Below are positions 7,762-13,305 of a stretch of DNA of 18,105 nt, piece after piece. Position 1 is the stretch's first letter, and each line of letters begins with the position of its first letter. This stretch comes from Bacillota bacterium (GTDB lineage: Bacteria > Bacillota > Dehalobacteriia > UBA4068). A program made the translations under genes and the position numbers. The stretch lies in contig JAFSIU010000055.1 of the NCBI GenBank assembly GCA_017439615.1, forward strand, positions 1 through 18,105, read 5' to 3'. The notes beneath the pieces are model-generated. The model was given only the letters and a program-made list of their open reading frames with translations, did no database searches and was not told the DNA's origin.

Positions 7762-8697
7762 TCAGAACATTCCCTTTTTGTTCATCCAGAATGCGATAAT
7801 GCCGCAGATAACGGCAGCTACACCGCAGATGCAGAAGAATGGCAGCAAGGTTCCGCCGCCTGCGCCGAAAGGCACATTGACATTCATTCCCCAGAAGCTG
7901 GCAAACATTGTGGGAACAGCCAGAATAATCGTGACAGCTGTCAAGAATTTCATGGCATTGTTCAAGTTGTTGGAAATGAAAGATGCAAATGCGTTCATCA
8001 TGTTTGCGGTAATCTTGGAATAAATTCCCGCCATTTCGATAGCCTGAGTGTTTTCAATGATGACGTCTTCCAGCAAATCTTCATCTTCTTCATATTTCTT
8101 GATGCTTCTGCTTTTCTGCAGTCGCTCCATTACCTTGGCATTGGAGTGAAGAGCTGTGGTGAAATAAACCAGACTCTTCTGCAGATTAAGCAGTCGGACA
8201 AGTCCCTTGTTGCTCAAAGAGGTGCGTTGTTCTGCTTCGATCTCATTTGTTCTCAAGGAAATATCACGCAGATATTTCAGATAGAGCTTGGTTTTCTTGT
8301 GGAATAATTGCAGTATGAAGCGATTCTTTTTGAATGTTGCCATGCCTTTCAATCTTGTTGAGGCAAATTCCTGATAAAGATTGATATCCTCGAGGCAAAT
8401 GGTAACAATAAAATCATCGTTCAGAATGATACCCACCGGGATAGTGTCATAAACTACCTCTTCTTTGGTCATGATCGGTGCATTGAAAATGAGCATAGTC
8501 TGGTCTTCATCGATTTCCATACGGGAAACCTCTTCATCGTCCAGAGGGTATTGCAGCATTTCGACCGAGATATTGGTTCCGGCAGCGACTTTTTGAATCT
8601 CTGCCTCTGTGGGATTGATCAGATTGATCCAGGAGCCTTTTTCGAAATTGTCTTCGAAAACGAGCTCAGATCCGACAGTTCTGTAAATAAAGAGCAT
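7762..8697 (-). CDS. corA: CorA-family divalent cation transporter
   Basis: CorA proteins form pentameric inner-membrane channels for Mg2+ and related ions. The 311-aa protein has a long cytoplasmic N-terminal domain rich in charged helices, then two C-terminal membrane segments (about residues 248-268 and 284-304). Between them is the signature GMN at 270-272 in FWGMNVNVP, which is the selectivity loop of the family. The short basic tail after TM2 is also typical. AAGGAGGGAG directly precedes the ATG, but the GGAGGG core is held in a perfect hairpin (8703-8720). The gene has a leader of about 140 nt with a small ORF and a candidate switch, which strongly suggests regulation by translation or attenuation, presumably by Mg2+. 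It is divergent from spoVG and monocistronic. Confidence 0.93.
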   Translation of the reverse strand: MLFIYRTVGSELVFEDNFEKGSWINLINPTEAEIQKVAAGTNISVEMLQYPLDDEEVSRMEIDEDQTMLIFNAPIMTKEEVVYDTIPVGIILNDDFIVTICLEDINLYQEFASTRLKGMATFKKNRFILQLFHKKTKLYLKYLRDISLRTNEIEAEQRTSLSNKGLVRLLNLQKSLVYFTTALHSNAKVMERLQKSRSIKKYEEDEDLLEDVIIENTQAIEMAGIYSKITANMMNAFASFISNNLNNAMKFLTAVTIILAVPTMFASFWGMNVNVPFGAGGGTLLPFFCICGVAAVICGIIAFWMNKKGMF

Positions 8698-8702
8698 ATT
8701 CT

Positions 8703-8720
8703 CCCTCCTTTTGCGGAGGG
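8703..8720 (-). promoter_or_regulatory. Hairpin that sequesters the corA ribosome binding site
   Basis: On the minus strand CCCTCC and GGAGGG pair perfectly around a GCAAAA loop. GGAGGG is the SD of corA, 5 bases from its ATG, so the closed hairpin should block initiation. The upstream arm can instead pair with CGGAGG at 8801-8806, which would free the SD. Confidence 0.65.
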
Positions 8721-8722
8721 AC

Positions 8723-8806
8723 AGGTGCTAAAACGCATGGAGTTCCCCCGCAGCTTTCTTATGAAAATTTCCCGCAGTAGGGTCGCCGTCCATGTGTTCA
8801 CCTCCG
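8723..8806 (-). promoter_or_regulatory. Structured corA leader RNA domain
   Basis: Read on the minus strand, AGGTG (8799-8803) pairs with CACCT (8723-8727), and inside it CATGGA (8789-8794) pairs with TCCATG (8736-8741). A third element holds a CUGCGGG repeat flanking a UUUC/GAAA hairpin. Nested closing stems next to an SD-masking hairpin are the architecture of a riboswitch or leader-peptide attenuator. It is about half the size of the M-box and I could not align it convincingly to that class. Confidence 0.5.
8728..8793 (-). CDS. Candidate 21-residue leader peptide of corA (uORF)
   Basis: An ATG at 8793 is preceded by CGGAGGTG, 5 bases away, an excellent SD, and the frame runs 21 codons to a TAG at 8728, 30 bases before the corA start. 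The peptide starts MDGDPTAGNF and ends GELHAF. Enterobacterial MgtL, the leader peptide of the Mg2+ transporter MgtA, starts MEPDPTP from memory, and acidic-proline nascent segments of that kind destabilise ribosomes at low Mg2+. The match is short and could be coincidence. The start codon lies inside one stem of the leader RNA, so translation and folding should exclude each other. Whether the RNA structure or the peptide is the conserved object cannot be told from one sequence. Confidence 0.5.
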   Translation of the reverse strand: MDGDPTAGNFHKKAAGELHAF

Positions 8807-8840
8807 AAAATTCAAATTCTGCCCTTATTATGGCATTCTT

Positions 8841-8869
8841 ATTATAATACTGCAAAATTTAAATTGCAA
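8841..8869 (-). promoter_or_regulatory. corA promoter (divergent, shared -35)
   Basis: On the minus strand TTGCAA (8864-8869), a 17-base spacer and a perfect TATAAT (8841-8846). Transcription would begin near 8834 and give a leader of about 140 nt before the corA ATG. Confidence 0.72.
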
Positions 8870-8892
8870 TTAAAAAATTCTTTTGTTATAAT
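8864..8892 (+). promoter_or_regulatory. spoVG promoter (divergent, shared -35)
   Basis: On the plus strand the same self-complementary TTGCAA (8864-8869) is followed by a 17-base spacer and a perfect TATAAT (8887-8892). It is a sigma-A-like promoter; I do not see the sigma-H pattern known for Bacillus spoVG. Transcription would begin near 8899. Confidence 0.72.
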
Positions 8893-8981
8893 AAATAGGG
8901 GTTATTACCAATTTTTTGCAGGAATTTCTTGTAAAAAGCCGTATATTTCCATTGCGATATAAAATGAGGGAGGATATTGTG

Positions 8982-9275
8982 ATGAAGGTAACAGATGTAA
9001 GAGTAAGAAAATTAATGGATGAGGGCAAGATGAAAGCCATCGTTTCCATCACCTTTGATGAGGTTTTTGTTGTTCATGATGTCAAGGTGATCGAAGGACA
9101 GAATGGTCTTTTCGTTGCTATGCCCAGCCGCAAAATGGCAGACGGTGCTTTCAGGGATATTGCTCATCCCATTTCTCAGGAAGTCAGAGATGCTATTCAG
9201 GCAGAGGTTATGAAATATTATGAAGCGGCTCTTGCCGATGTGGAAAATGCAGTCGAGCCTGCTGAAGAGATGTAA
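8982..9275 (+). CDS. spoVG: SpoVG, RNA/DNA-binding regulator of sporulation and division
   Basis: SpoVG is a small nucleic-acid-binding protein that affects septation, capsule and gene expression in Firmicutes. The 97-aa product starts [11 protein letters not shown], carries [21 protein letters not shown] and the family core [11 protein letters not shown] followed by DIAHPIS, and ends in an acidic helix, as usual. The ATG at 8982 is chosen because it gives the canonical N-terminus and has GAGGGAGGA upstream; in-frame ATGs at 8964 and 8916 would add non-family residues. It has its own promoter shared back to back with corA and its own terminator. In many Bacillota the next genes are glmU and prs, as here after one small insertion. 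Confidence 0.97.
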   Translation: MKVTDVRVRKLMDEGKMKAIVSITFDEVFVVHDVKVIEGQNGLFVAMPSRKMADGAFRDIAHPISQEVRDAIQAEVMKYYEAALADVENAVEPAEEM

Positions 9276-9305
9276 TTTTAGTCTTATATTATGTTGATTT
9301 TCTTG

Positions 9306-9332
9306 CAGCCCCGTTTTTCGGGGCTGTTTTTT
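9306..9332 (+). terminator. Intrinsic terminator of spoVG
   Basis: CAGCCCCG and CGGGGCTG form an 8-bp perfect stem with a five-T loop, followed by six Ts, 30 bases after the spoVG stop. Confidence 0.93.
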
Positions 9333-9410
9333 CTTTATTGCTTATGATAATATAAAGATGAAACAAATCTCCAGAGATTTTCGTCTGTATCAGCAGCAGG
9401 AGGAATAAAA

Positions 9411-9863
9411 ATGAATTATCTTTATCAAACAACAACAAAATATAATTTTGAAGAGTTCAAAAAATATACCTGGGTGCTGATAAACAAAAAGCGGCTTATT
9501 ATCAGTCTTTGCATCATTGAGGCTGCTTGTGTATTTCTGGCTATTTTTTGGGACAATCCTTTTTTCTATGCCTTCGGTGCGGTTTATCCGCTGATGCTTA
9601 TCGGTATGCAAAACCGTCGTATCAAAAAAGTCTGGGAATCCAATAAACTCGCACATGACAGAGAAAATATTTTTGAATTCTATGAAGATTATTTTATTGT
9701 CCATACGCCCAATGCCGAGGCAAAAATAGAATACTCTCAGCTGCATAGAATAATAGATTCCCCGACCAATATGTATCTTATGCTCGCCGCTAATCAGGGT
9801 TATCCGCTCATAAAAGCAAATTTCCCCGAGGGCTTGGAGGCATTTTTGAAAAGCAAACAATAG
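9411..9863 (+). CDS. YcxB-like two-segment membrane protein
   Basis: The 150-aa protein has a soluble start, two hydrophobic segments (about residues 28-46 and 50-67) and a basic stretch (QNRRIKKVWE). The C-terminal domain of about 60 residues (NIFEFYEDYFIVHTPNAEAKIEYSQLHRI) resembles YcxB-like proteins, where a beta-rich domain follows two membrane helices. Its function is unknown. AGGAGG lies 6 bases before the ATG. It sits between the spoVG terminator and a 21-bp terminator hairpin, so it is a single transcription unit inserted into the otherwise conserved spoVG-glmU-prs order. The family assignment is by pattern only. Confidence 0.8.
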   Translation: MNYLYQTTTKYNFEEFKKYTWVLINKKRLIISLCIIEAACVFLAIFWDNPFFYAFGAVYPLMLIGMQNRRIKKVWESNKLAHDRENIFEFYEDYFIVHTPNAEAKIEYSQLHRIIDSPTNMYLMLAANQGYPLIKANFPEGLEAFLKSKQ

Positions 9864-9909
9864 TTTTAATAAGAAAACAGCTCTTTTGAGAGCTGTTTTC
9901 TTATTAAAA
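9864..9909. terminator. Bidirectional 21-bp terminator hairpin
   Basis: Two perfectly complementary 21-base arms (9864-9884 and 9889-9909) enclose a TTTG loop and begin right after the stop of the YcxB-like gene. The core is ACAGCTCT / AGAGCTGT with A-rich and T-rich flanks on both sides, so the stem end works as a U-tract on either strand. Confidence 0.88.
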
Positions 9910-9922
9910 GCCTTTTGTATGG

Positions 9923-9951
9923 TTGAAAAATCAGCAGCATATTGTTATACT
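9923..9951 (+). promoter_or_regulatory. glmU promoter
   Basis: TTGAAA (9923-9928), a 17-base spacer and TATACT (9946-9951). The start codon of glmU is 35 bases downstream, so the leader is short. Confidence 0.78.
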
Positions 9952-9985
9952 AATATTATTCCTATTAAAAACAGGGGGAAGCAAA

Positions 9986-11380
9986 ATGCCGAAAATTAAT
10001 TCTGATAATTGTCAGGCTATCATTCTGGCAGCAGGCAAGGGCACAAGGATGAAATCCGATCTGCCTAAGGTGCTGCACAAAGTAGCAGGCAAGGCTTTGG
10101 TTTCTTATGTGATAGATGCCTGTCATGAAGCAGGTATCACAAAACCGATGCTTGTCGTCGGTCATGGCTCTGCTGAAGTCAGAGCAGCTATCGGTGATGA
10201 GGTCAGCTATTGTGAGCAATTTCGTCAGCTTGGCACAGGTCATGCGGTGATGTGTGCATTGCCCTTCATTAAGGAAAAAAAGGGCGAAGTCCTGGTGATG
10301 TGCGGAGATGCTCCCTTGATTGAGGGCAAAACGCTGATCGCTTTGCGTAATTATTTCCGCGAAAGCGGTGCGGTCTGCACTGTTTTGTCTGCTGAGATGA
10401 AAAATCCTGCCGGCTATGGCAGAATATTCCGCGAAGGCACAGGCAGAGTGCTAGGTATCATCGAAGAAAAGGATGCAACTGCCTCGCAAAAGAAGATCAC
10501 AGAGATCAACACGGGTACATATTGCTTTGATCTGGCGGCTTTGCGCTCGGTCATCGATGAGCTTGATACAAATAATGCACAAGGAGAATATTATCTCACT
10601 CAGGTGTTAGAGCTTTTGATTGCCAAGGGCTATCAGGTCAATGCTTATCTCTGCGAAGACAGCAATACCGCACTCGGTGTCAATGACAGGATCCAGCAGG
10701 CTGCTGCGGAAAAAATTCTGCGCAAGCGTGTTTTGAAAGATATTATGCTTGAAGGAGCCACCATCATAGACCCCAAAACCACCTATATCGAAAAGGGTGT
10801 GAAGATAGGTGCAGATACCGTTATCCGTCCAAATACCCATCTTCGCGGCAATACCGTAATCGGTGCAAATTGTGTGATCGGCCCCGATTGCGATATCCTG
10901 AACAGCACTATCGGCGATAATTCTCAGGTTCGCTATGCCGTGCTTGACAGTATCAAAACGGAGACAGGTGCGAATATCGGTCCTTATACTTATATGCGTC
11001 CAGGCACAGAGCTGGCAGAAAATGTCAAAATCGGCGGTTTCTGCGAGGTGAAGAATACCAAAGTCGGTGCAGGCAGCAAGATTCCGCATTTAAGCTATAT
11101 CGGTGATGCCGAAGTCGGCAGCGGCGTCAATATCGGCTGCGGCTGCATCACCTGCAATTATGATGGATATAAGAAATATAAAACCGAAATCGGCAACAAT
11201 GCTTTTGTTGGCTGCAATGTGAATATGGTTGCTCCCGTGAAGATCGCAGATGACAGCTATGTTGCGGCAGGCAGCACGGTTACCGAGGATGTCCCCGCGG
11301 AAGCACTTGCCATTGCCAGAGAGCGTCAGCGCAATATCGAAGGCTGGGTAAGAAAAAATAAAGAAAAAAGAGAAAAATAA
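9986..11380 (+). CDS. glmU: Bifunctional GlmU: N-acetylglucosamine-1-P uridyltransferase / glucosamine-1-P acetyltransferase
   Basis: GlmU makes UDP-GlcNAc, the precursor of peptidoglycan and teichoic acid, in two steps. The N-terminal nucleotidyltransferase has AAGKGTRMKSDLPKVLH at about residues 15-31, QLGTGHAV at 81-88 and CGDAP at 106-110. The C-terminal half from about residue 255 is a left-handed beta-helix of hexapeptide repeats (IGANCVIGPDCDI and many others), with the acetyltransferase HLSYIGDAEVG at 368-378 and CNYDGYKKYKT. The usual NIGAGT or NIGCGT turn reads NIGCGCIT, a mild change. The length of 464 aa is normal. The ATG at 9986 follows GGGGGAA at a good distance. It is followed after 77 bases by prs, probably in the same transcript, linking wall-precursor and PRPP supply. 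Confidence 0.97.
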   Translation: MPKINSDNCQAIILAAGKGTRMKSDLPKVLHKVAGKALVSYVIDACHEAGITKPMLVVGHGSAEVRAAIGDEVSYCEQFRQLGTGHAVMCALPFIKEKKGEVLVMCGDAPLIEGKTLIALRNYFRESGAVCTVLSAEMKNPAGYGRIFREGTGRVLGIIEEKDATASQKKITEINTGTYCFDLAALRSVIDELDTNNAQGEYYLTQVLELLIAKGYQVNAYLCEDSNTALGVNDRIQQAAAEKILRKRVLKDIMLEGATIIDPKTTYIEKGVKIGADTVIRPNTHLRGNTVIGANCVIGPDCDILNSTIGDNSQVRYAVLDSIKTETGANIGPYTYMRPGTELAENVKIGGFCEVKNTKVGAGSKIPHLSYIGDAEVGSGVNIGCGCITCNYDGYKKYKTEIGNNAFVGCNVNMVAPVKIADDSYVAAGSTVTEDVPAEALAIARERQRNIEGWVRKNKEKREK

Positions 11381-11457
11381 CAAGGAAAAGACAAAAAACA
11401 GTCGAATATAAAAGAAATTGTTTTAATGTAAAAATAATATATGGAAGAGGTTTGAAA

Positions 11458-12414
11458 ATGAGCAGCGGTTATAGTGATTTGAAAGTATTTTCTTGTAATG
11501 CCAATCCCGCATTAGCGGAAGAAATTGTTGAATATCTCGGTATTCCTCTCGGAGTATGCAAGGTCAAAACCTTCTGTGACGGTGAAATCGCTTTGGAAAT
11601 CAATGAAAGCGTTCGCGATTGCGATATCTTCATCGTACAGCCTACCTGCTATCCCGTAAACGATAATCTAATGCAGCTTCTGATCATGGTCGATGCATTG
11701 CGCCGTGCCTCTGCACGCCGTATCACTGCAGTCCTTCCTTATTACGGCTATGCCCGTCAGGAAAGAAAGAGCAAAGCCCGTGATCCGATCTCTGCCAAAT
11801 TGGTAGCAAATCTCATCACCGCCGCAGGCGCAAACAGAGTTATCACTATGGATTTGCATGCTGCTGCAATTCAGGGCTTCTTTGATATTCCTGTTGATCA
11901 TCTCCCCGGTGTTCCTCTCCTTGCTGAATATTATCAGGAATTGGCAAAGAATAATGATGTATGCGTTGTTTCTCCTGATCTGGGCGGCGTTACCCGCGCC
12001 CGCAATCTGGCAAACCGCATCGGTGCCTCCATTGCCATCATTGAAAAAATGCGTCCCGAAGCCAACAAGGCTGAGATTATGAATGTTATCGGCGATATCG
12101 AAGGCAAAACCTGCATTATGATTGATGATATCATTGATACCGCAGGTACCATCACCAAGGGTGCCGAGGTCCTGAAGAATATGGGTGCCAAGGAGGTTTA
12201 TGCCTGCTGCACACATCCCGTTTTCTCTCCTCCCGCAATGGACAGGCTGGAGAAATCCTGCATAAAAGAAGTTCTCACCACCAATACCATGCCCATTGAC
12301 CCCGAGCGTCAGGGTCAGTGCAGCAAGATCAAGCAGATCTCTGTTGCTGCTTTGCTGGGTGAAGCGATCCGCCGCATCCACGAAGGCCTTTCCGTTTCAG
12401 AGCTTTTTGATTAA
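11458..12414 (+). CDS. prs: Ribose-phosphate diphosphokinase (PRPP synthetase)
   Basis: Prs transfers pyrophosphate from ATP to ribose-5-phosphate, making PRPP for nucleotide, histidine and tryptophan synthesis. The 318-aa product shows FCDGEIALEINESVR, YYGYARQERKSKARDPI (nucleotide and regulatory loop), the metal-binding DLHAAAIQGFFD, and the PRPP-binding loop IDDIIDTAGTI at 222-232. The length is typical of class I enzymes. The ATG at 11458 lies 7 bases after AAGAGG; the TTG two codons upstream is less likely. It follows glmU as in Bacillus. A 14-bp hairpin without a T-run comes right after the stop, and an ATPase gene starts within it or just past it. Confidence 0.97.
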   Translation: MSSGYSDLKVFSCNANPALAEEIVEYLGIPLGVCKVKTFCDGEIALEINESVRDCDIFIVQPTCYPVNDNLMQLLIMVDALRRASARRITAVLPYYGYARQERKSKARDPISAKLVANLITAAGANRVITMDLHAAAIQGFFDIPVDHLPGVPLLAEYYQELAKNNDVCVVSPDLGGVTRARNLANRIGASIAIIEKMRPEANKAEIMNVIGDIEGKTCIMIDDIIDTAGTITKGAEVLKNMGAKEVYACCTHPVFSPPAMDRLEKSCIKEVLTTNTMPIDPERQGQCSKIKQISVAALLGEAIRRIHEGLSVSELFD

Positions 12415-12420
12415 TAAGAG

Positions 12421-12453
12421 TGCCCTCCGCAAGCAAAAAGCTTGCGGAGGGCA
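12421..12453 (+). promoter_or_regulatory. 14-bp hairpin between prs and the ATPase gene, holding an SD
   Basis: TGCCCTCCGCAAGC (12421-12434) and GCTTGCGGAGGGCA (12440-12453) pair perfectly around a five-A loop. No U-tract follows on either strand, so it is a poor intrinsic terminator. The 3' arm contains GGAGGG, which would serve an ATG at 12455. It could act as an mRNA-stability element for prs or as a translational gate for the ATPase gene. Confidence 0.6.
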
Positions 12454-12475
12454 TATGTGTATTTGGAGCAATTAT

Positions 12476-13231
12476 ATGTTCGGTAAAAATTATATACAGA
12501 AAATATATTTGAAAAAAGAGCCGGATGAGAATTCCTATATATCCAAGCTGCCCGCCGTGCATTGTTTGCAGAGCCGAGACGGAATGGAGTTTGAGCAGGC
12601 TGTAACCTTCTTTGTCGGGGAGAATGGAACGGGCAAATCAACGCTTTTGGAAGCGATAGCAGTAGCCTATGGCTTCAATCCCGAAGGCGGCAGCCGAAAT
12701 TTCAGCTTTTCTACGGCAAGTACCCATTCCGAACTTTGTGAATTGCTCACTCTCTCTCGCTCACGCCATGCCAAGGATGGATTCTTCCTGCGTGCGGAAA
12801 GCCTTTATAATGCAGCAAGCTATATTGATGCTCTTGACGATGAGGGCGGCTTTGGAGCGCCGGTTATCAGCAGCTATGGCGGTGTTTCTCTGCATGAGCA
12901 ATCACATGGCGAAAGCTTTATGTCATTGATGAAAAATCGCTTTGGCGGCAATGGAATTTATCTTTTGGATGAACCTGAAGCAGCTCTTTCTCCTTCAAGG
13001 CAAATGGCGATGCTCAGCTTGATGCATGAGCTGGTGCAAAAGGATTCTCAATTCATCATCGCCACTCATTCACCCATTTTGCTTGCTTATCCCAATGCCT
13101 GTATTTATCAGTTTTCTGATGATAGTATAGAAAAAGTTGCCTACAAGGACTGCGAGCATTATCAATTGACTAAAAGCTTTTTGGAAAATCCCGAGCGAAT
13201 GTTGAAATATTTAACAGAAGACGAAAATTGA
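12476..13231 (+). CDS. Small SMC/ABC-like ATPase (AAA_21, COG3910 type)
   Basis: The 251-aa protein has a complete ABC-type ATP site: Walker A GENGTGKST (48-56), the GFNPEGGSRNF segment, SHGES in the signature position (143-147), Walker B IYLLDEPEAAL (161-171) and switch histidine H198 in IIATHSPIL. There is no coiled-coil arm, membrane segment or fused nuclease or toprim domain. The cellular role of this widespread stand-alone family is not established to my knowledge. I chose ATG 12476 with TTGGAG upstream because it gives the normal short N-terminus; ATG 12455 has a stronger but hairpin-bound GGAGGG and would add seven residues. Longer in-frame extensions run inside prs and are not credible. 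It is probably cotranscribed with prs and ends at a strong terminator. Confidence 0.85.
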   Translation: MFGKNYIQKIYLKKEPDENSYISKLPAVHCLQSRDGMEFEQAVTFFVGENGTGKSTLLEAIAVAYGFNPEGGSRNFSFSTASTHSELCELLTLSRSRHAKDGFFLRAESLYNAASYIDALDDEGGFGAPVISSYGGVSLHEQSHGESFMSLMKNRFGGNGIYLLDEPEAALSPSRQMAMLSLMHELVQKDSQFIIATHSPILLAYPNACIYQFSDDSIEKVAYKDCEHYQLTKSFLENPERMLKYLTEDEN

Positions 13232-13238
13232 TATTTCG

Positions 13239-13278
13239 AAATAACAGGCATACCATATGGTATGCCTGTTATTTTTTT
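13239..13278. terminator. Perfect 36-bp palindromic terminator
   Basis: AACAGGCATACC and its mirror complement form the core of a perfect 36-bp palindrome (13239-13274), 7 bases after the ATPase stop, with seven Ts at its plus-strand end. The convergent metallopeptidase gene ends 27 bases further on; for it, the T-run after the stem is short (ATTT) so the element is stronger on plus. Confidence 0.88.
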
Positions 13279-13305
13279 GAATAAGCATCGAGTTATCGTT
13301 GTGCA

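Noticed and set aside
8697..8834. M-box (ykoK) riboswitch identity for the corA leader
   Set aside because: Some topology is shared (AGGTGA near the 5' end, CCAT and TAGC near the 3' end), but the domain is about half the size and the long conserved internal loops recalled for the M-box are missing. A covariance search would decide.
11668..12381. 237-codon open frame on the minus strand opposite prs
   Set aside because: It mirrors conserved prs codons, has no SD or recognisable domain, and prs is certain.
12296..12475. N-terminal extension of the ATPase reading into prs
   Set aside because: The 53 extra codons lie inside the 3' end of prs and the hairpin, match no part of the ATPase family, and better starts exist at 12455 and 12476.
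13239..13274. 36-bp palindrome as an operator or recombination site
   Set aside because: Its position right after a stop codon and the T-run at its end explain it fully as a terminator.
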